Source of the DNA: Helicoverpa zea
Taxonomy: Eukaryota > Arthropoda > Insecta > Lepidoptera > Noctuidae
Direction: 5' to 3'
DNA length: 64,000 nucleotides
Assembly (NCBI RefSeq): GCF_022581195.2
Contig: NC_061459.1
Coordinates: 6,200,001 to 6,264,000, forward strand
This document shows positions 14,001 through 24,358 of this stretch, piece after piece. A program made the translations under genes and the position numbers. Numbering within the stretch: the stretch's first letter is position 1; every line of letters begins with the position of its first letter. The notes beneath the pieces are model-generated. The model had not been told where the DNA came from and made no database searches. It saw only the letters and a list, made by a program, of their open reading frames with translations.

Positions 14001-17000
14001 GTTAGCTAATTAAAAGGTAATTACATCTCCATCAGGTAATTAAGGTAATTAAATCTCATATTAATTACTACGACCTCAATGCGCAAATCAATTCATGCTG
14101 TGCACCCGTTCAATGGAACGAGTAGTAATTATTTTTATTTTCCTATGGGTACATTTTACTGCGATAGTTGATAGTCCTGTTTTGTTTTTATTTTTACTGA
14201 TTCAGCACTTTATTCAGCGCAGTCGTGTAATAGATACGATCGTTTCGCTTTAAAGCTTGTTTAATGAACTGCGAGCCATCAAGTAATAAAGCACAGACTC
14301 CAGACATCAGTAGGCGATTATCACACTGCCCCGCATGATGCAGCGTAGTGCGTGGATGCGTTTTTTTCCGTTGTATGGAAATATCTCCGTTTGTATGGAA
14401 AACACGCATAGTCCAACACACTGAAAATGCATCCACGCGCGTTCATGCGGATCACGCACATACATGCGGAGAAACACGCACCCCCGCGTAGGTGCGGGGC
14501 GAGACGCAAGGTATGGCACACTGAATCCCGCAATGCCGCGCGTGATTTTGAATGGGCGTGACGTGTATATTTGAAAATGGAACTCGCTGTGCGTGAATTT
14601 ACAAAACGCACCTACGCGCGTGAGTGCGTGAAAAACCCGCACGATGATGCAGATCTGCACTCCCGCAGGAACGCGCGTAGGTGCGTCGACACGCAAGATG
14701 CAGCGTGATGCGGGGCAGTGTGAAGATCACCTTAGATGTTAGAATTAGAGCATTTTCAAAATATCTATGTATACGATCATTAGATAATATTTTTTATTAG
14801 TTTACTTGTCGCTAAGAATGTTGTTGAGATTATTCACGAGTAGGTAAATACGTTAATTTTGTTTTTGTTGACTGCATTTAAATAAATGTATCTTTGATCA
14901 GAAATAATTATGTTCGAAGCCGCTCGTTTTAAATAAATCTTAACTACTTGACACTATTCGAGCTACTTTTTTACTATCCACTCCTATTATGGTTTTAGCG
15001 ACTAATTGGAAGCATTCCGAGTAAAGTTAAAGGTGTGCACTAGTCCACGAATAGACCAATTATTACAGGCCCGCCGCTAGCTGTTTGTTCGCCCGCGTGC
15101 AAAACTGATTATGCCGCCCTACGACTACATACGTTTTGTCAAAAAATATATAAGAGGGGGGGGCCGATCCAGGTGGTCCGGACCCCCCCCCCCGCCCATT
15201 CATATCCATCTTACTTGTCCAACAGAAAAAAATATGTACATGCACCGCTCTGATTGCAGAAAACCCACCTACTTTTGGATAAATAACTATTGCAATACAT
15301 AACATACATTACACATAACTTTTTATTTACTTGAAATGTTCAGAGTAACCTAAGCCTTAAGCAGTCCTGGGTTAGCCCATAAGCAAACTAAGCAATTGCT
15401 TAGGGCATCAATGCAGTGCAATCATTACCCAAGTGGCCCCTATGTATTGAAAGATTGTGATTAACTTAAACTAACGCACTTAAATATCTATAACAATGTT
15501 TAAAGTCAGTAAAATACGTTATTTGGTGGTTTTCCCGTTGAAAAATTATAAGACACTTTCCATATGTAAGCAAGCGCGAGCGGAGCGAGCGCGAAATTTT
15601 TATTTTTAAAGGATACAAAACAAATAAAAATCACTGTAAATTAATAAAGCAAAGTCAAAAAGTAAGATATGCACAGAAGTGAAGTGCAAAAGCCGCGAGC
15701 GAAGCGAGCGCGATTTTTTCCTTAGAGTGAACATATCATAAAAAGCCATAACGGACGTGCGCGAAAAATGTTTATTCGGAATTGAATGCCTCAACAATTA
15801 AACAAAGATAAAATGCGATATCTGACATGGAGCCGCGAGCGCAGCGAGCGCGAATTTTTTTGGGGATGCAAAGGGTGAAACAGTCAAAATTGATAGGAGA
15901 CGACCAAAGCTAGGGCGGCTTTTTCCGAAATTTTATTGGTTTAATTTTGCCGCCCCCTAAATAGCATTTGCCCCACGCTACGCCACTGGTTGATCTTAAA
16001 TCGTTTTTAAGAATCTTTAATTTTGAAAATGTCCTTTCAACAGATGTACCTAACTGAAACCGGCAGTATAAGTAATATTCTTAGCGCTATTGCTGAGTTC
16101 GGAAATATTGAAATCAAATCATTAGTAAAAAGATATTGTATTTTTTAAATATTACGTGATAACTCGCTAGATTTGCCGCCCCCTAGGACGTGCCGCCCGC
16201 GTGCTGTGCACGCGCTGCACGCCCGCTTACGGCGGGCCTGAATTATTACTTCCATGTAAATGAAATGCGTGTGTGAAGGTTACCGACTATTAATTAATTC
16301 ATTAACACCACTTTTCTAGTATAACATTGGTTTATATTTATCTTTCTTTAGTTCGAAGAATAACACAATTCCTTGCAATCGATTTGTCGACGGCTATTGT
16401 ATTTATACGCCTTTTCAGTTCAATCAGAATAATATCGAAAGTTTTGTTTGTTGTTGTTATTTTTTATGAAATCATTTTGCTATCGTCGTTGTTTATTTTT
16501 ATAGTCTTTATGCCGAATTTTGTTATACTATAACTTTATGGAACTTAAATGTTAGTGCAAGTTGTTCGTTTTTCATAATATGTGAAGAAATATCCTCTGA
16601 TGCCCTTTTGAAAGTTGTCTCCGAGTTTTGTGAAGTAAATAAAGAGAAACATCGGCAAAAGCTAAAGTACCTTTGATTCAAAAGCAATTTTGGATCAAAT
16701 CCAGAGTTTCACAATTCTATATTTTTAATTTAAAAAGGCTTGTGAATTTTATGTTTACTGTTATTGCTATTTTCGCAACTTGTAGTTGTAAAAGTTGTTT
16801 GTTTGGGTTGTTATACTTTTCCACGCGAGTTTTCAAGAGGGGGAATGCAAATAAAAAAAGAAAATAAAACGTGAAGTAAACTGAAGTGCCTACTACGCAA
16901 ATACAGCTTAATTGGTTGCTCAACGGATAATATAAACCTATTCAGCATTTCTTTTAGATCATTAATTTAGAAGTAGGTAGAGGAGAGGTTCTGTTATTGC

Positions 17001-20000
17001 CTTTACGTGGTTAGTACCTACGTAATTTTTACAGAGTGTATTATGAATCGTTTATGAGTAAAGTATCAAAAAAATATTAAGTTCACAATCTATATGTGTA
17101 TAATTAGGTGTTTTCAATGAAGGGTTTCGTCAATAGCTGTTCAGACGAAGAAGTAATAAGCACACTCACTATCCCTATTTTTTAATATTATGTTGTGAAA
17201 ATGTAAGTATGCCACTACTTACTAGAAGCTCAAACCTTTGATTCACAAAATGTGGCATTGTTACGATATTTGGCCTCAACATGACCTACCACAATTTCTC
17301 AACCTTTTATAAAAATATACCAACATAAAATCTTCACAATATTTTATGGCGTGGTGGATTTTAAAATCGACGATATAATTTCCGGGAACGACTATCATAA
17401 AACGTGCAGAGGAAGAGCGTTAAAACGACAGGCAAGTCATTAAACTTCTCTCCATGATCCAGATTTAAACAATCAGGGCGGTGCATACCTACTTCACTAT
17501 TAAATTGGGTTTCCTAGTCCCAGGTATTTAGGTCGCCAGCCGGAAATTGATTGAAGTGTATAGTTGACAAAACAGCTGTAACAAGAACGGCAGCCTACCT
17601 CGGCCTACTATTAACTTTATAGAGGTTTAATTTAAATCCCTACTGATTTAGAGGCCCACGGTATACGAAATTATACTATTTCCTTCACGACAGTAGTCCT
17701 GGATCCCAAGAAAATTTAAGACATTCGAACTATAAAATATTCACCTACGTGGAAGCTTGAATATTCACTCAGATATTTATCGACGAACTCTGAGCATTAA
17801 TCTTCATTTTGTTAATGGTTGCCGCGAATATTGTCTCGAATAGTGTGGAGGTAATGGAATTTTCTGTAAACTGTTATTGATTTAGACGACGACATCTATC
17901 AAGTCTGATGTTGATAAAATATCTCCATTTTGATGGTTATATAAGTACATAAGTAACCTGTAAGCATATGTCAAAATTAACTCTTCTCGTACAGAGAAGG
18001 AATGATCGTTAACTACCATGCTAGCTCAAGGCGGGTTGGTGATTTTAGTATTAAAAGTCCAGGTGTCGTCAAAATGTGTTCCGTACCTTTACACAGTCAC
18101 TGGTATTCAGTGGTATCCAATAACTTATAGTAGAAAAGTTACATTAGCACTGGGCTGACCTGGAATCGAACCCACCCACTGGACTGGCTTGGCGGCCGTT
18201 TGGTGCTTTTGATGGCCTTGTAGGGCCATGACAACAATAAATTGTATAATATAAATATATTTTCAGATTTCAATTTGAATTCGCATGAATGTTCGGTAGT
18301 AAGTCTAAAGTGAAGGAGCATAATGAGATTGAAACGAGATCGGAACTGAAGACGAACTCTTTTTTAAGAGTATTGACTTTCAGAATTGGCATTCTGATCT
18401 TATGTGATTGAATAGTTTCGACCTTTCAAAACTGACCTTTATATTTCGTCTCAAAGGTCTTTCGTGATATCGGCGTCAATCCAAATGTAGCACGTAGCAG
18501 TATATTTACAAGCAGTTGTATCGAAAAACAATGCTTTCTTCAATTCTGAGCAATTGAATTTTTGTTTTTTTTTTATTCATTCAAGATGCTAATTAAAACA
18601 TTTTTAGGTCTTGTTAGGTTTTTTCATCATTCACTATATCCGCATATACATTCGCTCATACATACTTATACATTCACTAATAGTATCAAGTAGTCTCAGT
18701 ATTGCTCCACAAAAGTTAACTGCCTGCAATGTGGACGATTTAGTGGAAATATAAACTGAAAACTTTGGTACGAATGAAATGTAAATATTTATGAATGTTT
18801 GATAAATACGTGGTGAAGTTAAGTAATCTTTAATATGTCCACTCATAAAACAAGTTTTTTAAACATAAGATTCAATTTGAACGTGTTCACGTTATAACTG
18901 TAATGTGAATCTCTTTTGCAATTCAATAAAATGGAGGAATAATCTAATGAAGTTGAACTTACACAGTCAGCATGAATTTCATTTGTAAATATTCCACAAT
19001 TTTACCTTATGAGAATATTTGCACAAAACACTGGATGCAAACTTGTTCTTCAAATAACATTTTATTAATTTCAAAGATTCTTTATACATATTTTATAACT
19101 CAATTACCGCTACGAAAAAAGATAGAAATGTCAACTTTATATCCATAAAAACTGGTAATGATCTGCCATTAGTGTACGTGTGGATCATGTGGATGTTTTA
19201 TCAGTTCAATCTACATCATCATCAAATATTTATAGAACAACATTCAACATAAAGAGTGGCTAAAATAGAGGTTAAGTATTTACGGTAAATTGTGTATGTA
19301 TAAGTTATGTTATTAAAGGAAATGAAGCAACCTTTTTTTGACAACCTGGGGTCGAAAATGAAAAACTTTTTAATAAAATCATGGTAATAACTTTAAGCTA
19401 CCCTACCTACCTCACTGGTTGGCAGCGCGTTGACATCATATTGGGCACCGGACGTTCATTTAAGTATCACCACTCGCGGAAACTACGGGGAAATTGGTCA
19501 TCGCTTTGGCGCTTGTGTTGAAGTTTAGAACCCGCAAGTCCGTGATTCGGTCTCAATTTTAGACTCAAATATGCCTTAATTAACTCAAAGTAGATATTAT
19601 TCGCTTTTTGGCAACGTCAGAATTAAAGATTTCAAAGGACAATTAATTGATTCAAGCCATTCTAAGACTAATCATTTTACATTTACGCTAATTAAGCTCG
19701 AATTCATTTACACTAATCATCGCCCAAAACCGAACGATTCAAACCACGGTAACGAATTACCTTAAGCTTGATAGAAGCTCTCGCCGTGGTACGAAGGACA
19801 TTGATTGGCGTTCATTCAATCCTGGGCCGCGTCACTGATGGGACTTGACGGTTATTTGCACGACGGCGAATAAAACTTCGGTGACTACGCAGAAGTTACA
19901 GTAACACCTTTTATAAAATTGCTTCTTACCACTGAATAGTGCTACGTTTTTTACACTCTGCTGTACAAGGTGACTGTTTAATTCGCCATTTTACCTACGT

Positions 20001-23000
20001 ACTTATATTTTTACCATTTTATTATTGACTTTAATCTTAACAACGAGCTTGAACAATTGAGAAAGTATATTTGATCAAAGATTCCATTAATCGTGAAAGT
20101 GATACAAATAGGGCAAATTAAATGACTCACTACGGAAGTACGAAGAAATCGCTTTATCAATAAATAATAACAAGTTCAGAGAAACAGAAATTCCGACCAA
20201 TAATAAATGTATTGGTTCATTCATTGAACACCCGTTGATCCACACTGTGGTGGATGTTAATTAATACTTAAACCTTCATTCGACCGACCTAACACGAACA
20301 TTGATTGTTCTCATTAATTCCGATGGTGACATGTCGATGACCGATTACTATTTAGTACTTCGATATTTTTATTAGGATGGGCTTTCCCGATTAATTTATA
20401 GATAGACCAATTGACTTCTGGTTCGTAATGAAAAAAAGTGACAACACGAGACAAGATTTATGATAAAATAATATGTAGCTAATTTCTGCGGACCAATCTC
20501 ATGCCTACTCTATTCTTCTAACTCCGATTACAGTTTATCTTCTTTATTATCTTTTTATACGTCAGCTCAGCGATTTAAATTTCATAGACTTGCAAATTAG
20601 TAGATTAGAGAGTTAGTTTCGATAGTATGAATTAAAAATGGCGTCTGCAAAAATATAAAGGTTCAGACAACAAAGAGTGTCCAAAGGTGTCAAACCTCAA
20701 GTTATTTCGTTTTTCGTACCAAGATAACTATATCTTGACTGCAATGTTACCTGTACTAATTCTGGTAAAACGTTTTCCTAGTAGAACAGTTCGTCACAGC
20801 ACGACCATACTGGATGGGAAAAGTAAACATGGCAATAAAAATAGAAATAATCTTTCTGAACAGGTAACCAAAATAGAAACCGTAGTAATAATTAATGAAA
20901 CTAAAACTTACGTAGTTAGGTACATACGTCCACAATCCGTAGGTGACATGGCAAAGCTTATTCACACCGCATTGATTATCGGGAAACCACAACGCTATTT
21001 ATTAAGGATCGATACAATAAAATGTATGTCGTGTGAGTTTGATTGAAAGCGAATGCGTGTAGCGCGCGGTTTTTTCATTTGAGTTATTTAATTTAAATAA
21101 ATTGAAGACGTTTCTTGCGGAAATGGTTTTCTGAGGGGTTTTCTGCTTGTTTGTTTTTATTTTAGAATTGAAACACGGAACGAAGATAACAGCGGTTGTA
21201 GTCTAGATCAAAGACTCGTTAGACGGCTATACAATGTGTGATGATCTAATGTGGGCGCTTAGGAAACAGGCATTGCAGACGTATAGCGTGTGTACTGATA
21301 CTTGAGAAAATTACAGGCTACGCGATAAAAAAACATTTTTATATTTTTAGGTATTTGACATCTTATGGTCGGATCCACAATGCACAGGCGGTTGTGTAGC
21401 GAATGCTCTTCGCGGTGCTGGCACATACTTCGGTCCAGACGTTACGGCCAATTTCCTGCAGAAGAACAAACTAAGTTTCCTCATCAGAAGCCATGAGTGC
21501 AAGCCTGGTGGATACGAGCTACTACATAATGGGAACGTAAGTCAATATAGTGGTTAACAATATTTTCCCTCACTTGATGAGTGTTTTTATCGTTACCTAA
21601 ATCTCTAAACAGTTTCTCAAGTTGTTCTGAAAATAGCCCAGCCTTTTAATTCTATCATGGGCAGATTTTTATAAGTGGGTAATTAATTGCGAAAATTGAG
21701 TTTATAAACTGTCAAAATTGGTTTCATTATCTCAAAAGAGTTTTCTTTACGGCGTTATTATACTCGAGACCTTTTGATCATTAAAAACCAATTTCAGTTT
21801 CCTTCGAACTTTTTATAAAACCTGTATAGAAATCGAATAGTCTCCTCATTTAGGAATATTGCAACTTTTGCTGGTTTTTACTTTGTATGCACATTTTACT
21901 TATTATGAAAGATTTTTTCGAAAACCAAAAAGAAAATAACTATTTTTTTCCTAAAAAATCTGATCAAATTGTTACTGCTAAGTGTTTGGTTTGGGACGAC
22001 ATTTCTTATACTACTTTAACTAAATGAAATTGGCAGAGCTTACATTTGCATATTTAAGTAGCGACTTCATTTCATTCTTCAGCCACACGATGCTTGAATT
22101 TCATCAAGTTAGCCCGTTATTCTTGCTTTATTATTTTGTAGATCCAGCCAACGCAAAACTTCATCTACTTTGATATCCCGTGTCTGTAACGTAATAACAG
22201 TTTTTGTTTGAGCAAGTTTACACGTGCAGAAATTGTTACTATTTTTAAAACATGTGTTGTGTGCATGTGTGTGCAGCTCACACTTTAATTTGAATGCATA
22301 GGTATGTAGTGTCATGAAATGTTAGAATAAAAATATAGGTGGCAACAATTTCATTTGTACGGCTTTAAAAAAAATGACTTTTTATTTAGATTTTAGCAGA
22401 ACTGCTAAGAAAACTAAGAACTAAAGAAGGGTCGTGCTGAATGCGGTAGGGTACGGCGCCACTCCGCATGATTACTGCATATATGTATAAACTTCATAGG
22501 CTCGATAAACCACGCCAATTTATGCCGCATATTCCGCCTAATATTTGTATTCGGCAGAAACAATATTTAGCCCACCCCTAGTTATAACTGGGTACGGTAT
22601 AAAATATGAGTTTGCTTCTAGTATGCTGTCATAGTAATTACAGTTATTATGTGTAGACACGTTAATTACTGAGCATTATTCCAATTCGATTATGTAGATG
22701 GTATCGGGGGATATATATAGTTTTAATACAATATAATTTGTAACGTTTTTATTATAATTAACTGTAATTATGACACAGGTTCAAGGTCATATAGAAGTAA
22801 TATTAATAAGAGTCCCTTGTGGCAGGTGATAACAATCTTCTCTGCATCGAACTACTATGAGTTGGGGTCTAACAAGGGGGCTTACCTGAAGCTGTGTGGC
22901 AACTCTTTGGAACGCCAGTTCGTGCAGTACACGGCCGCTGTGTCCCGCACCCGCCGCCTCACCTTTCGTCAGCGAGTGGGCCTGGTCGAGTCCTCCGCCA

Positions 23001-24358
23001 TGAGGGAACTACACAACCAGATCATGTTGGTCCGAAGGTCTTTAGAGGCAACCTTCCGCAGCTTGGATCTTGATCAAAGTGGTTCGTAACACTTGATTCA
23101 TATAAGAATTTAAATATCTGATGAAAAATGTAAATTGTGCCACATCTGTATAATCTGTACTTATTTTAGTAGTAGTAAGCTGTTTTCTTTGTTTTCTTGA
23201 ACGTGATAATCCCAGGAACTGCATGTGAGACGCGGTTGAAACCTCTAGCGGAAGCTCATTAAATACAATTGCAATTTATAAACACGTTCCAAATAACAGA
23301 AATAATTATGACGACTACAGTAGCTGGTTGGTATTTCTGACATAGATACTGTATGAAGAGATTGCTTATAGTGACATGATTGTTTGTAGGTTACATATCG
23401 ATTAGTGATTGGTGCCAAGCGATGGAAGAAACCACGCATTTGGGGCTTCCCTGGAGAATGCTAAAGGACAAGCTGGTGCGCACCGACCCCGACACGCGCC
23501 GCGTGCGGTACATGGACACCTTCGACTTGAATACCAGCGTGAGTGGCTTGTCACATTGTCAATCCATTGCCAACATTCGACATACCGTAGTATGTCATCT
23601 GTCACATGGATCAGTTTCAACTCTTGTACTTACATTCATAAGACTACGTAAACACTAACGACTTTCCTTATGTCCCTATAAAGAAATACATATCCTCATT
23701 GGAATAATGATGAATATCTATACTAATATTATAAAGCTGAAGAGTTTGTTTGTTTGTTTGAACGCGCTAATCTCAGGAACTACCGGTACGGGAAGTAGTT
23801 CCCACGGGATGCGGGTGAAACCGCTGGTAGAAGCTAGTCCTTAATATGTAAGATGATAACATAGTATTCCATACAAAGCCATCGGCTTTTAGGAACATCA
23901 GTGTCGCATTAACAATCCTAATGTAACGAATCTAATGTTACATTATTGAATTTCCTTTTCAGAAAATTGGTCGTAAAACTGACTCCTCCAATGTCGTCGA
24001 AACTCTATACAAAAATAAAAGCAGTCTGGAAGCCATTTTCAAAATATTGGACAAAGATAATTCAGGTAAACAGAAGTGATTCTGTTTTAATTTATTCTGA
24101 GAATATTTGACTAGTCTACTAATTTAAATTTCGATTACAGGCTTTATTACACTTGAGGAATTCTCCGAGGCCTGTCAGCTAATTGGTAAGTACATGCCGA
24201 ATCCTATGACGCAAGAGCAGTTGGTCGATATCTGTCGTCTGATGGACATCAACAAAGACGGTTTGGTCGACTTGAACGAGTTTCTGGAGAGCTTCCGTCT
24301 AGCTGAAAGGAGTTTGCAATACGAAGACAACGAGCTGACGGAGATACAAGCCACCTGA
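1987..24358 (+). CDS. rdgC: rdgC/PPEF serine/threonine phosphatase with EF-hands, 12 coding exons, 5' end outside window
   Basis: Joined exons are 1987-2077, 3583-3728, 4330-4494, 7465-7631, 8433-8469, 9777-9926, 10267-10347, 21351-21536, 22826-23081, 23390-23538, 23963-24065 and 24141-24358. They sum to 1749 nt, 583 codons including TGA, with every junction GT-AG and in phase. Numbering from the first visible residue, the PPP-family metal and catalytic motifs are GDLHG (119-123), GDFVDRG (148-154), RGNHED (179-184), HGG (233-235), RSHE (325-328) and FSASNYY (346-352). Three EF-hand loops follow at 422-433, 506-517 and 546-557, each with Asp at position 1, acidic position 12 and Gly at position 6. 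This order is diagnostic of PPEF/RdgC, which in flies dephosphorylates rhodopsin in photoreceptors under Ca2+/calmodulin control. Known insect RdgC proteins are around 650-700 residues, so roughly 80 N-terminal residues, including the IQ motif, should lie upstream. The gene spans more than 22 kb, mainly because of an 11-kb intron. Confidence 0.96.
2078..3582 (+). other. rdgC intron
   Basis: GTAAGT...TTGTAG intron, AT-rich. No recognisable repeat or gene. Confidence 0.85.
3583..3728 (+). CDS. rdgC: rdgC exon
   Basis: The acceptor is TTTTGTAG and the donor GTAATT. The exon encodes an acidic linker (EESDEGGGVDET) and then GPDIEFPLQRKDIDLLIEAF, the start of the phosphatase domain. It completes a split Leu codon and ends in phase 0. 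Confidence 0.95.
4330..4494 (+). CDS. rdgC: rdgC exon with GDLHG motif
   Basis: The acceptor is TTTTTCTAG and the donor GTACGA; 55 codons in phase 0. The exon begins HRLHPKHVGQILKEA and contains CGDLHGKLDDLLVIF, the first metal-ligand motif of PPP phosphatases. Confidence 0.97.
4495..7464 (+). other. rdgC intron
   Basis: GTACGA...GTTTAG intron of about 3 kb. A GC-richer patch at 5820-5960 stands out from the AT-rich surroundings, but no coding signal or known repeat is evident. Confidence 0.85.
7465..7631 (+). CDS. rdgC: rdgC exon with GDFVDRG and RGNHED motifs
   Basis: The acceptor is TTGTTTAG and the donor GTTAGT. The exon carries NGDFVDRGKKGLEVF and NRGNHEDLIMNS, the second and third PPP signature motifs that supply metal ligands and the general-acid His. 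It ends with two bases of an Arg codon. Confidence 0.97.
7632..8432 (+). other. rdgC intron
   Basis: GTTAGT...TTTTAG intron, AT-rich, nothing recognised. Confidence 0.85.
8433..8469 (+). CDS. rdgC: rdgC micro-exon
   Basis: This 37-nt exon follows a T-rich tract plus AG and is followed by GTAAGT. It encodes YGFIKEVQQKYR after completing the split Arg codon. This bridges RGNHED to the next exon exactly in frame, as the family alignment requires. Confidence 0.93.
8470..9776 (+). other. rdgC intron
   Basis: GTAAGT...ACCAG intron of 1.3 kb, AT-rich, nothing recognised. Confidence 0.85.
9777..9926 (+). CDS. rdgC: rdgC exon with HGG motif
   Basis: The acceptor is AAACCAG and the donor GTATGT; 50 codons in phase 0. 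It encodes YRWLPLGTIINNRVFVVHGG, ISD and a helical segment. The HGG His is a metal ligand in PPP enzymes. Confidence 0.96.
10022..10168 (-). mobile_element. Short retroposon (SINE-like 3' end) with 14-bp target duplication
   Basis: The 14-mer TTCTTCAATGACCT occurs exactly at 10022-10035 and 10155-10168, flanking a 119-bp GC-rich insert in an AT-rich intron. Read on the minus strand, the insert starts with a G/C-rich block and ends in a sequence I recognise as a frequent moth dispersed repeat (AAGGCCTATGACGGAACACG, then a T-rich end). The direct repeats indicate retroposition. It lies about 100 bp upstream of the exon at 10267. Confidence 0.6.
10267..10347 (+). CDS. rdgC: rdgC exon
   Basis: The acceptor is TTCCAG and the donor GTTAGT; 27 codons. 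It encodes YVSLLRPPVTEG, a short variable insert, then DKVEWKQ, which leads into the next exon's VFDILWSDP. The exon lies about 110 bp downstream of a small retroposon insertion and just upstream of the 11-kb intron. Confidence 0.94.
12505..13308 (+). mobile_element. Penelope-like retroelement fragment between 266-bp inverted arms
   Basis: Positions 12505-12770 and 13043-13308 are near-identical inverted copies (266 bp each) around a central ORF. The centre also holds a perfect 26-bp palindrome at 12785-12810. The ORF encodes the C-terminal GIY-YIG endonuclease typical of Penelope-like elements, and partially inverted terminal repeats are characteristic of this class. The reverse-transcriptase part is missing, so the copy is 5'-truncated and inactive. 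A 12-bp repeat TACAGCTAAAAT at 12492 and 13343 may be the target duplication, but it leaves about 35 unmatched bases on the right. Confidence 0.8.
12794..13171 (+). pseudogene. GIY-YIG endonuclease fragment of a Penelope-like element
   Basis: 125 codons starting MYIGQTKRSIGTRVKEHIAD, the second half of the GIY-YIG motif with the following Arg and the KEH segment. It continues through HTLDKAQHYIRFD to an EIKKHPNFNREDGWCIPPAW-like end that is conserved in Penelope-type ORFs. The GIY half and the reverse-transcriptase domain are absent upstream, where sequence passes straight into the inverted arm. The frame itself is intact to TAG, so this is a truncated element rather than a host gene. Confidence 0.75.
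14321..14723. mobile_element. CpG-rich MITE
   Basis: The ends carry a perfect 16-bp inverted repeat, TCACACTGCCCCGCAT (14321-14336) and its complement (14708-14723), with an imperfect extension a further 9-10 bp outwards (AGGCGAT/ATCACCT). The roughly 400-bp interior is dominated by short CpG motifs such as ACGCGCGTAGGTGCG and CACGCAC. No clear target duplication and no coding potential. Superfamily not assignable from what I see. Confidence 0.7.
15058..16248. mobile_element. Second hAT-type non-autonomous element with 8-bp target duplication
   Basis: The element at 15066-16240 is flanked by a perfect 8-bp repeat AATTATTA (15058-15065 and 16241-16248). Its ends are CAGGCCCGCCG and CGGCGGGCCTG (11 bp inverted). 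It contains a G-run/C-run hairpin at about 15159-15192 and three copies of a CGCGAGCGAAGCGAGCGCGA-like motif at 15575, 15694 and 15834, 119-140 bp apart. This motif is shared with the hAT element at 987-1709 although the termini differ. No transposase frame is present. Confidence 0.88.
17995..18240 (-). repeat. Degraded tRNA-derived SINE-like remnant
   Basis: On the minus strand the block contains GGGTTCGATTCCAGG (complement at about 18159-18175), which matches a polymerase III B box. It is followed by sequence of the kind seen in moth SINEs. Boundaries and target duplication are not visible, so family and exact ends are uncertain. Confidence 0.4.
21351..21536 (+). CDS. rdgC: rdgC exon with RSHE motif
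   Basis: The acceptor is ATATTTTTAG and the donor GTAAGT; 62 codons in phase 0. It encodes VFDILWSDPQ, LRGAGTYFGPDVTANFLQ and IRSHECKPGGYELLHNGN, the C-terminal catalytic half of the phosphatase with the conserved SHE His. Confidence 0.97.
21537..22825 (+). other. rdgC intron
   Basis: GTAAGT...GGCAG intron. It includes a GC-richer patch at 22430-22580 with an inverted ATGCGG/CCGCAT pair, possibly an old repeat fragment. Otherwise AT-rich. Confidence 0.85.
22826..23081 (+). CDS. rdgC: rdgC exon, end of catalytic core and start of EF-hand 1
   Basis: The acceptor is TGTGGCAG and the donor GTTCGT. It encodes VITIFSASNYYELGSNKGAY, then the linker QRVGLVESSAMREL, and the start of EF-hand loop 1 (DLDQSG). 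A second GT lies 4 nt downstream (GTAACA at 23086), but only the first keeps frame with the next exon. Confidence 0.96.
23182..23258 (+). repeat. Decayed fragment of a dispersed moth repeat
   Basis: The segment TTGAACGTGATAATCCCAGG and its end ACCTCTAGCGGAAGCT parallel the better-preserved copy at 23718-23840 (TTGAACGCGCTAATCTCAGG and ACCGCTGGTAGAAGCT). It lies inside the intron between exons ending at 23081 and starting at 23390. Confidence 0.55.
23390..23538 (+). CDS. rdgC: rdgC exon, EF-hand 1 completion
   Basis: The acceptor is GTTTGTAG and the donor GTGAGT. It completes the split Gly codon and the EF loop as GYISISD, then encodes WCQAMEETTHLGLPWRMLKD. The stretch is GC-rich relative to the flanking introns. 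Confidence 0.95.
23718..23840 (+). repeat. Dispersed moth repeat (non-LTR 3'-end type)
   Basis: Begins CTATACTAATATTATAAAGC, followed by a GTTT run, the AACGCGCTAATCTCAGGAAC block and a GCGGGTGAAACCGC end. I recognise this as a very common arthropod/lepidopteran repeat, likely the 3' portion of a non-LTR element. It lies in the intron 23539-23962. Confidence 0.65.
23963..24065 (+). CDS. rdgC: rdgC exon, start of EF-hand 2
   Basis: The acceptor is CCTTTTCAG and the donor GTAAAC. It encodes a linker and then SLEAIFKILDKDNSG, the first half of EF loop 2. It ends in phase 1, and the following intron is only 75 nt. Confidence 0.95.
24141..24358 (+). CDS. rdgC: rdgC terminal exon, EF-hands 2 and 3, TGA stop
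   Basis: The acceptor is TCGATTACAG. It completes EF loop 2 (GFITLEE) and carries EF loop 3 (DINKDGLVDLNE), then LESFRLAERSLQYEDNELTE, ending at TGA 24356-24358. A strong donor-like GGTAAGTAC sits inside the exon at 24185. Using it would delete EF-hand 3, so I treat the exon as continuous. Confidence 0.95.

Larger units (their letters stand above)
10348..21350 (+). other. Long 11-kb rdgC intron
   Basis: GTTAGT...TTTTAG intron separating the LRPP exon from the RSHE exon. It contains the Penelope-like fragment, a CpG-rich MITE, the second hAT element and a SINE-like remnant, listed separately. The remaining segments (10348-12490, 13345-14320, 14724-15057, 16249-17990, 18250-21350) are AT-rich. 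A diffuse patch at 19410-19560 has weak tRNA-SINE character (GGTTGGCAGCGCG and GTGATTCGGTCTC) but is too degraded to call. Confidence 0.85.

Noticed and set aside
14307..14696. Three overlapping minus-strand frames in the MITE
   Set aside because: Several frames are open simultaneously because the CpG-rich repeat lacks A/T-rich stop codons; no domain is seen.
22817..23089. Start codon ATG at 22817 giving a 90-codon plus-strand frame
   Set aside because: The true exon begins at the acceptor ending 22825; the upstream ATG is intronic and the frame runs past the donor at 23082 to a chance stop.
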